A stretch of DNA of 64,000 nt from Rutidosis leptorrhynchoides. Its lineage: Eukaryota > Streptophyta > Magnoliopsida > Asterales > Asteraceae. The stretch spans positions 8,927,501-8,991,500 of the forward strand of contig NC_092341.1 of the NCBI RefSeq assembly GCF_046630445.1. The letters run 5' to 3'. A program made the translations under genes and the position numbers. The notes beneath the pieces are model-generated. The model searched no databases, was not told the DNA's origin, and saw only the letters and a program-made list of their open reading frames with translations. Positions 38,163-49,475 of this stretch are shown here, one piece after another; the first letter of the stretch is position 1, and each line of letters begins with the position of its first letter.

Positions 38163-38333
38163 GTGTGGGGAGAATCAAGTCTTTAAAGGATAATATGTAT
38201 TTCTGTTAGAGTTAGATTTTCTGTTTTCGTGTAGTTCTCGAAAATGGAACCCGAATGGTCTTTCCCTAGCAGACCCTAAAGAACTAGTCTTCTCCCCCCA
38301 TTCTGAATTTTTTTTTTTTTAGATTTTTACGAA

Positions 38334-38750
38334 ATGAAGACTGCCTGTGAACTAAACCATGGTCTAATTCTACACGCTATGATCACTAAACGTAATAATG
38401 ACGCACTTCCGAGTGATCTAGTATCAGTAATCAGAGAAAGATTGGACGGAGTAAGAAAAGAATCCAGATGCGAAGATAATAAGTTACAATTTGGTAAAGG
38501 AAAATCAAAATCCGCAGCGAAAAGAAGAGCACGACACCTAGAAAGATGTCACAAATGCGGAAAATGGTCACATGGAGGTAAATGTTCAAATAATCAAACC
38601 TATTCAAACACCGAATTTGTTACTTTATGCAGAGACGGACCGTTCATATGTTTAGAAGAAAAAACACTAAATGCTCGAAGTTACGCCTATGTAGCTATGG
38701 AAAACCAATTAAACCGACTATCTTATGAGTGGGATAGATCATATCACTAA
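38334..38750 (+). CDS. Small basic zinc-knuckle protein downstream of pol, element C
   Basis: An intact 138-codon ORF, ATG 38334 to TAA 38748-38750, starting 171 bp after gag-pol. The middle is lysine/arginine-rich. Around codons 75-95 it has CHKCGKWSHGGKC, a C-x2-C-x4-H-x3-C pattern close to a retroviral-type zinc knuckle. I do not recognise the protein as a named family. A nucleic-acid-binding or nucleocapsid-like accessory role is an inference from the knuckle. It is the only undamaged ORF of this size in C, and B has the same gene with a 1-bp deletion. A perfect splice donor (CAG/GTAAGT, 38764-38772) follows it, also conserved in B. Confidence 0.65.
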   Translation: MKTACELNHGLILHAMITKRNNDALPSDLVSVIRERLDGVRKESRCEDNKLQFGKGKSKSAAKRRARHLERCHKCGKWSHGGKCSNNQTYSNTEFVTLCRDGPFICLEEKTLNARSYAYVAMENQLNRLSYEWDRSYH

Positions 38751-41415
38751 GAATACTATTTCACAGGTAAGTCTGTACAGTTTTTATTTTTATTTTTATT
38801 TTTAACCTTTTGATAATAAACGCTAATTTGTTCGCTATAAAGTATTAAATTGGTATTCGATGAAATTAGGTTTGGCGACCGAAATTATTGATATCATTCA
38901 AAAATTTATTACATCACAGCGAAATTTAACGTTTATTCTTAAGGTATAAATATCTTTCATCAATCAACCCAAAATATTTCAAAAATTCATCATGAGTTAA
39001 ATTAGGTCATGGAACCGAAATTACTTTACCGAAAAGAGGGGCGTATATTTTTGATAATATTTGATTGATTAAAGTGGGATAAAAGCCAAAAAGATTTTTA
39101 ATTTAATATTGTAAACTTTTTAAATTAATATATTTAAAATTGTAAATATTTGAACAATTAATATTTTTAATGTAAGTTTGTATAAAAACAACAAAAATAT
39201 AATATAAGTTTGGTGTGAATTTTTAATATGAATTTTTAATTTTATGCATTTTAAAATTAAGTTTAGTGTGAATTTTTAATATGAATTTTTAATTTTATGC
39301 ATTTTTAAATTTAAGATTGGTGTGAATATAAAAACAAAAATTTACTTTATTTCGTTAAGTTAAAAATATGATTTTTAAAATTCGTCGTGAGTTGAAGACT
39401 AGGTCGTTGAACCGAAATTGCTTTACCCGAGGGAGGGACGAGAACTTTTATTATCATTATTTTTAATCTTATTGAATTAAAGTATGCTAAAAACATTAAA
39501 AACCCAAAAATCTTTACTTTTAAAACCGCGCTTTGAATTGACAAATTTTAAATTTTTGTCGAGGGACGGACTAGGGCATCGTACCGAAACGCCCTCATTC
39601 TTAAAAGAAACAAAATTTTAAAATTAATTAATTATTTGTTTTATAAGTTAAAGATAAAAAAAAGAAAAAAAAATCCAATATGTTTGAAAACTTTGGTAAA
39701 ATTTAATCATTTCTACGCTAATCACCCTCAATAATTTAAATTGTTACTGATTTCTTGCAAATGAGGGCATTGCAAGATCTTAAGTGTGGGAAGGGGTTAA
39801 ATTCTTTCGGATTTTTAAAATTTTTACTTTATACACTTGGTTATCATTAGAAATACTAGTAACGCAGTAGTTGTATTAGAATCTAGTACTCTCTGATAAT
39901 AAAGAACAGCCCTAGTCTTATATACTGACTATCCAATTCTAGTAAAAATTTTCAAAATTTTCAATTAAATGAACTCAAAATCATGTTTATACATATTTAT
40001 GAACGATAAAACTAGGTGTTAACACCGAAATTATTGTTACCTCGGAAATGACATAAATTGAGAAACAAACCAAAATGTTAAAATTCATTTAAGAATGGAA
40101 TAGAGGAGAACAAAAAGGAAAAATAAAAGCCAAGTGTGGGAAAATTCACCAAGTTATCTTAAACATATGTCACATATTTCTGTAACAAATAATTGAAAAT
40201 ACTTTTGTTTTGGACTAAAATAATCAGTTTTACCCGGTTTACGGTAATACTTTTGAAAGAAAGATGGATCTACACGATGAATCAATTCCATCATTAAAAG
40301 GAAGTAACGTCTTCCGAAAAAGAAACGCGCTTCTTGATTTAGGTCATGAAGTTGTCGTCCAGACCAGCTGTAGGTTGATGAAAAATCTAGAAAAGTCATC
40401 TCTAAAATCAGCAGAAAATCCACGGACCTCAGCATAAAACAGGGTCGCCAAGTGGTCAGATTTATCCTAACCATGAGAAGGATTTATCTCGTATAATGGG
40501 GGGGCACCGTGCAAATTAGCTTGATAAGACTAATGAATCAGATCCCCAGAAAGGATAATCTCCTTAAAGATCAAAAATTAGCTTTTAAGACTGATATTAC
40601 TCAATCCTAGAGATTGACCTTAAAGATTGAGAATTCAAACTCATGGAATTCAATGATATCTAAACTCGAGCTTGAACGAGAAAATATTTTGATCAAAATT
40701 ACAAACCGATTTGTTTTCTGAAAACCCATTTTCAATGCGTTCATTACCATTGAACGTAAAATCCTAGGAATTCACCTGGAATTCATTAGGTCACGTGAAC
40801 CAAATCGGGTGTCAACCGTAAGAACGGTGATTGCATAGCATGGTCGGAGACAGGACCTTGTGCCAGACCGAAAAATCATAGGATGATCTTTACTATTGCT
40901 CCTACAAAGGATAGTAATTACATCCGACACGTTTTAGACCACGAACAAATGCATGTCATTAGACATTGCCTTAACAGTTGCTTGTTCAACGCTTTCCTTT
41001 ACAACCGGACGGTAGTTTACCGAAAGGTAATATTCGGAGCAAGTATACTGGACGTGTTGCTTTCCTAATACAAGGTTAGCAAGTGGGTGACACAAAACCG
41101 CAAGTTTTGAGCTAAAATTTTCAAATCTAAAACCCACCAAACTCACAAAAAGAATTTGCAAACACCGGTGAAGGGTTATTCCGGAAAACTTATCTAGGGT
41201 AAAAGCTAGATTTAATTTTCAAAAAGATCAAATGTTTTCATAAAGATCCAATTTCCTTAATGGATCTAAATTTTATAGTCATGTGGGACTGTAAACCACA
41301 TCGTTACTACTATTGTTTATACCGCCGTAAAGAAATCACTGATGTACAAAGTGTGAAGAATAAAGAAGTGATTCTAGTATTTCAAGACTATATTGCTTGA
41401 GGATAAGCAACGCTC
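38751..41415 (+). other. 3' non-coding region of element C; env-position gene deleted
   Basis: Matches B on both sides of a gap near 39620-39690, where about 2.6 kb of B (roughly 12345-14935, the env-position gene and its palindrome pair) is missing. It holds five AGGT-N6-ACCGAAAT motifs (38866, 39002, 39400, 39571, 40012) and PPT-like AAGTGTGGG motifs at 39782 and 40132. No ORF is supported. Confidence 0.7.
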
Positions 41416-41430
41416 AAGTATGGGAATATT
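41416..41430 (+). other. Polypurine tract of element C
   Basis: AAGTATGGGAATATT immediately precedes the second LTR. Confidence 0.8.
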
Positions 41431-43383
41431 TGATAATGCTAAAAACGAACATATATTTCATAGCATTATCCCTCAAGAAAGACAAGCTTTTAGTTGCAAT
41501 TGTCCTATTTACAAGTGATATTCGTTTAAATAATAAAAGGTGAAGACAAAAGACAGATTCGACAAATTGAAGACGCAAACGACCAAAAAGCTCAAAATAA
41601 CAAAATACAATCAAAGAGGTTCCAATTATTGATAAGAAACGTCTCGAAATTACAAGAGTACAAGATTCAAAACGCAAAGTACCAGATATTAAATTGTACG
41701 CAAGGACGTTCGAAAATCCGGAACCGGGACCAGAGTCAACTCTCAACGCTCGACGCAACGGACTAAAAATTACAAGTCAACTATGCATATGAATATAATA
41801 TAATATATAATTAATTCTTAAAATTAATATATATATTATATTATATTTAAATAAACGTCGGCAGAAGAAAACAACCAAATTTGGCTCTCCCCAGCTGGCC
41901 ATGCGATCGCATGGCCTTGAAGGGTAAAGCTCATGCGATCGCATGAGCATCTTTTCCAGATCACAGGCCTATAAAAATCGAGCTTTGGTGTAACACAAAA
42001 CACATCTTTTTCTATCTCAATATATCTATACGTAATATTTATATTTATATTTTAATTTAAATTTTAATTTTAATTTTAATTTTAATTTTAAATCCTAATA
42101 ATAAGGGTATGTTAGCAAATGTTGTAAGGGTGTAAGTCGCAATTCTGTCCGTGTAACGCTACGCTATTTTTAATCATTGTAAGTTATGTTCAACCTTTTT
42201 AATTTAATTTCTCGTAGCTAAGTCATTATTATGCTTATTTAAAACGAAGTAATCATGATGTTGGACTAATTACTAAAATTAGGTAATTGGGCTTTGTACC
42301 ATAATTGGGGTTTGGACAAAAGAACGACACTTGTAGAAATTAGACTATGGGCTATTAATGGGCTTTATATTTGTTTAACTAAATGATAGTTTGTTAATTT
42401 TAATATAAAGATTTACAATTGGATGTCCCTATAAATAACCATATACACTCAATCGGACACGATGGGCGGGGTATTTATATGTACGAATAATCGTTCATTT
42501 AACCGGACACGGAAATGGATTAATAGTCTATGGAATTATTAAAACAGGGGTGAAATTATGTACAAGAACACTAGGCATAATTGATAACAAAGTATTAAAA
42601 CCTTGGGTTACACGTAGTCGATAACCTGGTGTAATTATTAAACAAAGTAATAAAACCTTGTTACAGTTTAAGTCCCCAATTAGTTGGAATATTTAACTTC
42701 GGGTATAAGGATAATTTGAGGAGGACACTCGCACTTTATATTTATGACTGATGGACTGTTATGGACAAAAACCAGACGGACATATTAAATAATCCAGGAC
42801 AAAGGACAATTAACCCATGGGCATAAAACTAAAATCAACACGTCAAACATCATGATTACGGAAGTTTAAATAAGCATAATTATTTTATTTCATATTTAAT
42901 TTCCTTTATTTTGTATTTAATTGCACTTTTAATTATCGTACTTTTTAATTATCGCAAGTTTATTTTATCGCACTTTTATTTATCGCAATTTCATTATCGT
43001 TATTTACTTTACGCTTTAAATTAAGTCTTGTATTTATTTTTAATTTTGGTTTTAACTGCGACTAAAGTTTTAAAATCGACAAACCGGTCATTAAACGGTA
43101 AAAACCCCCCTTTATAATAATAATATTACTTATATATATTTGTATTTTTATAAAATAAAACTAATATAGCGTTAAGCTTTGATTAAAAGATTCCCTGTGG
43201 AACGAACCGGACTTACTAAAAACTACACTACTGTACGATTAGGTACACTGCCTATAAGTGTTGTAGCAAGGTTTAAGTATATCCATTCTCTAAATAAATA
43301 AATATCTTGTGTAAAATTGTATCGTATTTAATAGTTTTTTTAGTAAAATTTAAGCTATTTTATATACACCTCGCATAACATCA
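41431..43383 (+). repeat. Second (3') LTR of element C
   Basis: 1953 bp, close match to 29097-31044 including promoter palindromes (41897-41916, 41929-41948) and TATAAAAA (41970-41977). Unusually it is followed by a primer site, not by host sequence. Confidence 0.95.
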
Positions 43384-43786
43384 AGTATTTTTGGCGCCGC
43401 TGTCGGGGAACTCAATTTCTTGCTTAAACGCCGGAAGCGCAACGCTAATATAAAAAAAAAGATTTTTATTTTTAGTTTACTTTTATAAAAAAAATATGTT
43501 TGTGTAAAAATACGTTTTAAATATTCGAAAACATAAAAAGAAAACAAAAATATAAATATTTTTAAGAGTTTGTTAAATATTTAAGTTTTGTAAAGTTTCT
43601 TTATTTTTATTTTATAAAAATATAAGTTTTATTTAAATATTTTGGTTAAAACATAAAATTAAGAAAATCGAAAAAAATAAAATAAATAAATATATATATA
43701 AATCTATTTTTAAGATTTTTATAAAATTATAAAGTATTTCTATTTTAGTTTTTAGATATAAGTTTTTGTTATATAAATACTTTTGG
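43384..43786 (+). mobile_element. Truncated second leader with primer site, tandem to element C
   Basis: After the second LTR the sequence repeats 31045-31446: primer site at 43392-43409 with one change (TGTCGGGGA) and about 380 bp of leader. It then breaks abruptly at 43786 into unrelated DNA. This is the stump of a second unit sharing an LTR with C. Confidence 0.9.
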
Positions 43787-44000
43787 AAGTGTGACTATAA
43801 TAAGGCTAATCTGAAAAGTCAAAGTTGACTGGTTGGAAGTGTGGTAAAACTGGATACTTTGAACAGGGATTGCAAGATTACTTTCGGTAATAACAATGCT
43901 AAAGGATCTTTCGCAATTTTGAAGTCAAATATAGCTTTGAAAAATGCAGAGATCTAAGAATGATGTCACTTGTTAAATCTTGACTTGGATTCTGTTCTGT
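43787..44000 (+). pseudogene. Possible gag zinc-knuckle relic
   Basis: On the plus strand CGKTGY is followed, one frame away, by NRDCKITFGNNN. This resembles a CCHC knuckle (CGKTGHF...RDC) with a frameshift and His-to-Tyr change. It runs opposite to element D. It may be a captured or chimeric fragment. The match is short and I cannot name the family. Confidence 0.35.
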
Positions 44001-44436
44001 AATTGAATTTGAATAAGAATGGTTGTTCAGATTTCAATGAACGAATGTATAGCGTTGTGAAAGTAATTGGTATAGTCAATAATTTTTGAATCAAAATTGA
44101 AAAATGTACAGTGTAACATATTAATTGTGAACTTATATATTTTTCGGGTATTACCTACCCGTTAAAAATTTCACAAGTAATATTTTGTACAGAAGAATTT
44201 TACTACAGTCTTTATGAAAATATATGTATGAATATTTTCTTCAGATGTAATACAGATTTAATGAGTTAATATCATATTAAGCTCATTTAATTTTCGGCTG
44301 GATTAGAAATGAATAATCTCTAAAACATTAAAGATTTCATAATCTTCGTGGAGTATTTTACTAATGTAATCAATACTTCGTTATTCAGTTTTAGTGATAT
44401 TTCCTCAGTGAATTATGTTGGTGCTTATGGAACTCT
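44001..44436 (-). other. Interior fragment of element D
   Basis: AT-rich, no gene. It shares degenerate blocks with 53800-54330 (TACCTACC-type motif, TTCTTCAGA...AATGAGTTAATA, AAATCTCTAAAAC), so D's interior contains a diverged internal repeat. It ends with the left TGCTA duplication of G (44437-44441). Confidence 0.55.
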
Positions 44437-44572
44437 TGCTATGTAACACCCCGTTTTCCCCGTATATGATTTATAGGTGTATTGTGTATGTACGACAGGC
44501 GTACGAAGGGTTCGATACATGTTTGGGTGTTAAATTCTCGTATGCGAGAAAATGAGTCAGGCCACGTTGAGT

Positions 44573-44698
44573 GTCGCAGCGCGACAAAGGGAGCCACGGC
44601 GCAGCGTTTCGAATAAATCCAGATCAAAAATTGTGGTAAAGAAGGCACCAGACTCAGGCAAAGGTCGCGGCACGACCATTAATGTCGCGGCGCAGCAT
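44573..44698. promoter_or_regulatory. Four decayed GC-rich palindromes in G 5' LTR
   Basis: Sites at 44573-44585, 44593-44605, 44663-44677 and 44682-44698 correspond to near-perfect palindromes in the other LTR (51316-51441). Most differences here are C/T or G/A changes at CpG sites, which break the self-complementarity. Confidence 0.7.
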
Positions 44699-45971
44699 AC
44701 TGCACGAACTGGCACCAGATTCTTGTAAATTTAAATGAAGTTCAAGGGCAATTTGGTCTTTTCGCATTTGAGCCAGATTTGAGGATTTAACCTCATCCAT
44801 TCATTTCATTTCTCATTTTAATTTCCCTTTTCTTTTCATTTTTCCACTCAAACTCAAACACCCATTTGATTTCAAAAGGATTTTTGGAAAGGAAGGATCG
44901 GGAGTTGATCTTTGGCGTAGTTGACAAGTGTGTTCTCCTCGTTCTTAGCTACACGGTGATACTAGTGGTAAGCTCTAACTCTGAAATTTGTTTTTGTGTT
45001 CTTCATTCAAGTTTAGGGCTTTTGATTGTATGATTCATAGATAGAACCCATGTAGTTGTTAATTGGAGATTAACACCAATATTCGGGTTTATTGTTGTTA
45101 TTGGCGGGTTTTGGGTTTGGTGTGCAAGTTTATGCTTGTAAGACTTGCAAATGGGTGTAATCACTAGTATTTAGTGATTATTGAGGTGTTGGAAGAAATT
45201 AGGGTTCTTTTGGTTGACTAATTTTGACTAAAGTCAAAATTAGGGTTTTGGTGATGATTATGACCCGATTGTGAATTAATGAGGTTTATGAACTTAAAAT
45301 GGATTAAGTTGAAGTATAAACCCGAGTTAAATGTGTTTTGGTGCCAAGACTTGCAAATGGTGAGATTTTGACTTAATGGGTCAAAATTAGGGTTTTGGTG
45401 TCAAAATGGGTGAGACACGTGTTTAACACTTGTGTTTGGGTTTAATTGGCATATTAGGACCATTGTCACTCGTGTTAGTGATGATTGGTTAATTTGGGCG
45501 CGGTTTGTACTTGGAAGTGCATTTGGGTCGAATTTGCACTAAGTGTCGAATTGGGTTGGTTTGTAAATCCAATCGAAGTGTGTTGTTTAATTTGTGATAA
45601 TGGAATAGGTACTTTCCATTGACGAGTTGCGGAATGCTTGGAAGCATTCTTCAAGACTTCAAGGTGAGTGTTAATATCCTATATGCATATGTATGTGTAG
45701 GATGGGTGCGGGTCGGGTGAAGTGATTCTCGGCTATAGAGCTCACTTCACATATAGGTGGATTTGATGGACTTGTGTATAGGTCCAATTGGCACGTTTGT
45801 GTGTTTTGGTTGACCACCTTTGGCGAGGTACACGTTTGTGTGTACGTTATCACACGTGGTTGTGATTTGGATGTTATAACCCCAATAGCGAAGGGTTGAT
45901 ATTATCGTGATGTGGATAACCCCGATGTAGTGGATTTTATAATCCCGTGACCGTGGGTTTGAGTTGGTGAA

Positions 45972-46212
45972 GTGAATCGCGTGTAGTTCAGATTCACGAT
46001 GACGCGTGTAGTTCGGTCATCTTATCAAAAATAAATCTCGTGTAGTTTGGATTCATGGTGACTCGTGTAGTTCGGTCATCTTATTGAGGTAGTAATCTCG
46101 TGTGGTTTCGGATTACTAAGGCTCGTGTAGTTCGGCCAACCTCGATGTTGTGAAGATAGTAATCTCGTGTGGTTTTAGATTACTAAGGCTCGTGTAGTTC
46201 GGCCAATCTTCA
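45972..46212 (+). repeat. Stem-loop array with constant loop, G 5' LTR
   Basis: Eight stem-loops in 240 bp share the loop (Y)CGTGTRGTT..G but have different stems: GTGAATC/GATTCAC, GATGAC/GTCATC, AGTAATC/GATTACT, GGC/GCC and others. The last four are grouped in two pairs, each enclosed by an outer stem (GAGGT 46086-46090 with ACCTC 46139-46143; GAAGAT 46152-46157 with ATCTTC 46206-46211). Each group can therefore fold as a three-way junction. Confidence 0.85.
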
Positions 46213-46880
46213 TTGTGGTGTTTGACATTCGGTAATGGGTTAAGGAGTTAACCTTATTCGTTATATATTATTCTATATATATATATTGTTGTATTGTTGT
46301 GATGTAGCTAACCCTCCGGGTGTAGCTTATTGGCGTTGTTCACATCGTCGTTGGTGAACTTGTATTTGTTGGTGTATCTTTAGCTTGTTGCTTAGAGATC
46401 GTACGGTATGCTTAGTGTAGTTGCCTTATATATGGATGCTTCGGTATGCGGTATTTGATATTTGTGTGGCGTGTCCATTTTATACATGTATATGTATGTA
46501 GTATATTATCATTCACTAAGCGTTAGCTTACCCTCTCGTTGTTGATATTTTATAGGTTCGCATGCTTGGCGGCTCGGGTAAGCCTGGGGATTAGAGATCT
46601 TGGCTAGGTTGCTTAGAATATCTTTCTTTTGTACTCGATTAGGATTTGGGCAGCGTAGTCCCAAATCACCATGCTCGGTTTGGTTGGAAACTAAACTAGT
46701 CGGGTCGTGTATGTCCGTTTGGACAATTAACTAATGTATTAAATGTTTTAAAGTTATTAAACTTATTATTGTATTAAAGATGTTTATGGAAACACAATTG
46801 GGACCTAAAGTATTATTTAAAGCGTATTAAAAGGAAAAAAATTTATGGGCCGATTTTAATACGGGTTGGGACGTTACAAG

Positions 46881-46892
46881 TGGTATCAGAGC
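46881..46892 (+). other. Primer binding site of G, initiator-Met tRNA type
   Basis: TGGTATCAGAGC, two bases after the LTR. Confidence 0.95.
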
Positions 46893-47293
46893 ATGGTCTA
46901 AGGGATTTAGGCGACTTGAGATAGGTGCCTAGACTTAGACTTTTGTGTGTGCTTGTTTGCTGTTGGACTTGTAGGTGAACGGGTCGGATAGGGACTTGGT
47001 TAGTGCCTTAGCGTGTAGGTGAACTAACTAGGATTGTGGTTTGTGCTGTGAGGTTATATTCTTGCGTATGTTTATAACGTGTAGAATTTTTTTTGTGATG
47101 GTTAAATCATCGAGCGAGGCGGCCATTGTACTAACGAGTGGATACGGCGTGTGTGCGTAATAAGGACTTGCAAACCTTATTACGGGTGCAAATCGTGTCT
47201 AACAAGTGATGTACGACGAGTGTTTAGCAAGATGGGGCGTTGTGGAATGTGCGTTTTATACGTTCGTGATCTAATCACTTTGCATTCCTTAGA
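46893..47293 (+). other. Leader of element G
   Basis: About 400 bp between primer site and gag ATG; no ORF is supported. Confidence 0.6.
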
Positions 47294-48235
47294 ATGGCGA
47301 CGGGAAATGGGATCAAGACGAACGACGTGGAGTTTAACGGTAGAGTTGCGGCCGCCGTTTTGGAGCAAGTGGGTGCGTTACGAGAAGAAATGGATAGGAA
47401 GTATTCCGAATTTCGGGGTGGTAGTGAAATGGAGCGTTGTCTTAAAAGCTTCATGAGGACTAAACCCCCGATGTATGATGGGAAACCGGATCCTTTGATA
47501 AGCACCACTTGGATTTCGGACGTCGAAGGGTGTTTTCGTACTATTGAATGCCCTCCTGAGAAGAGGACAAGACTCGCTACTAGTTTGTTGCGGGGTAGGG
47601 CAAAGGATTGGTTGGATGGTAAGATTGATCTTGTCGGTGGTGAACCGTTTATGGCGTTATCATGGGACGGGTTTAAGAAGGAATTCTTCGAGGAGTTCCG
47701 GACTTCAGCCGATTTGTCGAAAATGCGTAAGGAGTTGTGAAATTTGCAACAGGGTTTTATGGATTTGAATACTCTCAAGACGACCTTTATGGCGAAGGCT
47801 CGTTTTTGCCCAGAGTATTTGGGGAATGATAATTTGTTGATGCAAGATTTCTATCGAACCTTGAATGATGACTTGAAGAATAAGATTAGCCGGGGTCACG
47901 CGAAATCGTTTGCGGAATTATTCGCCGTGGCTAGAGGTTTCGAGTCGTACTCACGATCAAAGAAGGGTGAACCTTTGAGCGAGAGAAGGGTTGTTTCATA
48001 TGGTGCTCCGAATAAGAGGACTAAGGGTCCGAGTGTGAGCACGGGTGGTACGCGGACGAGTATGTCAGAATCTAGTGCGCCTAGGTGTTATAATTGTGGC
48101 GTGAGGGGTCACAAGTCGTGGGAATGTTCGGTACCAAAGGGTGATGGCATGGTGTTCTTTAATTGCCAAGAGGAAGGACATCGTAAGTCGGAATGTCCCA
48201 AGCTAGCGGGGACGGGTGCGGCAAGGAGACGTTAA
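47294..48235 (+). pseudogene. gag of element G, one internal stop and a damaged zinc knuckle
   Basis: A frame of 314 codons from ATG 47294 to TAA 48233-48235, interrupted by TGA at 47738-47740 (TGG is the likely parent). The capsid-like retrotransposon gag domain spans about codons 55-215 (KPPMYDGKPDP, then LLRGRAKDWLDG, then the QGFMDL and RGFESY regions). Two C-terminal zinc knuckles follow. The first, CYNCGVRGHKSWEC, is complete. The second reads FFNCQEEGHRKSEC, so its first cysteine is replaced by phenylalanine (TGC to TTC). It would package RNA and build particles if intact. The nonsense codon would cut the protein in mid-capsid. Confidence 0.88.
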
Positions 48236-48826
48236 GGTACGTTTCATTTTAATAAATATGTCCTTTGGTTATTTATTAAGTGCCGTTGAGTTTGAGTTGT
48301 TAAATGCATTGTGTTGTGCATATTATTGTTATGGGTGACGTTCCTAATGGAAGTACCCTATGGTGACGTTTGATTGTCGGGCGAAGTGCGTAAGACTTGG
48401 TGTAACCAAGCATTCCTTGATATTTGTAAAATGTTTCTACCAAGCCATGAAAATGGGTTTTGGTGTTAGATTGTTAAGCGCGTGTTCGCTTTTGTGTTGA
48501 AGTTGATGAACCATAAGGTTCGTCGGGTGGATTGGAACCCGAAAAAGATCGAGTGTTTGATCTCGATGTACGTTGGAAAAGGAGTCTACGTGACGTGACA
48601 TTAGGTTCCTCTTTCATACCTACTAGCGTGGTCTCGACTCCGATTGTGTTGCGGTTACATTGTACTTAGGGTACCGAAGTGAAACCCTTAGGTACATGAG
48701 TGATCGGGTGAAATTTGACAAACTAAAGCAATTGGATGATTGCTAGGGTATGGTTTGGGTAATCGTGGTACACTTTTCGTTCGAAGTGTTTAAGGATTGA
48801 TCGAAATCTTCCGTGTGCTCAAGGTT

Positions 48827-49475
48827 TGGGGGTGGTCAGTATTTGGTTTGAAACCGTTTAACCCGATAACCAAACTGAAACCAAACCGGAAAAAACCTAA
48901 ACCGAATTTGAAAAATGGTTTTCGGATCGAGTCAAACCGAAACCGAATTTTAATTCGGTTTTGATAATTCTGAATTTCGTTTAACCGAAAACCGAATTCA
49001 AAACCGAATTCAAAATTTATATAAAATTAATTTATATATTTATGTTCAAATGTCACTATAATTTAGGATCCAATCAATAAAATATGTTCTCACCCATATG
49101 ACGATTTGATAGCTCACATTATAATTATGTTACTCAAATTATTATGTTATTCTTTTCAATAACAGAAGCAATAAACGTCATAATTAAGCTGTAAATATTA
49201 ATAAATCATCGAATTCTTGATAATTTAATACTACCTTATTGTTTTAGGTTGTATATAACTAAGACATCGGTAACGCCACAATTAAACTACCATCGTTCTC
49301 GACTTTTTCATAATATTCGGTTTTAACCGAAAACCGAACCGAATCCGAATTTGAATTCGGTTTGGTTCGGTTTTAACTTTGAATTCGGTTTTCGGTTTTG
49401 CCCAAAAAAATTTCAAAACCGAATACACCGAACCGATTACACCGAACAAACCGAAAACCGAACCGATGAACACCG
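48827..49475. mobile_element. hAT-like MITE inside element G
   Basis: A 649-bp non-coding insert whose ends are inverted repeats made of ACCGAAAACCGAA-type sequence. Outer ends are TGGGGGTGGTCAGTATT and, on the other strand, TCGGTGTTCATCGGTT. It is flanked by TCAAGGTT (48819-48826) and ACAAGGTT (49476-49483), an 8-bp duplication with one mismatch, as hAT elements make. The centre is AT-rich and holds no gene. Confidence 0.78.

Larger units (their letters stand above)
29097..43786 (+). mobile_element. Athila-type Ty3/gypsy element C with a truncated tandem extension
   Basis: Plus strand: 5' LTR 29097-31044, primer site 31053-31070, leader, gag-pol 32562-38162, zinc-knuckle ORF 38334-38750, PPT 41416-41430 and second LTR 41431-43383. 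A second primer site and about 400 bp of a second leader follow, breaking off at 43786. The left flank GAATA has no matching duplication on the right, as expected if the right end is a truncated tandem copy. The env-position gene present in B is missing. The LTRs differ at roughly 20 sites by eye. Confidence 0.92.
44442..46878 (+). repeat. 5' LTR of element G
   Basis: Starts TGTAACACCCCG and ends GGGACGTTACA. It contains two pairs of GC-rich palindromes near 44573-44698 (partly decayed) and a stem-loop array at 45972-46212. Confidence 0.96.

Noticed and set aside
47275..47778. 167-codon antisense frame over gag of G
   Set aside because: Shadow of the real gag frame.
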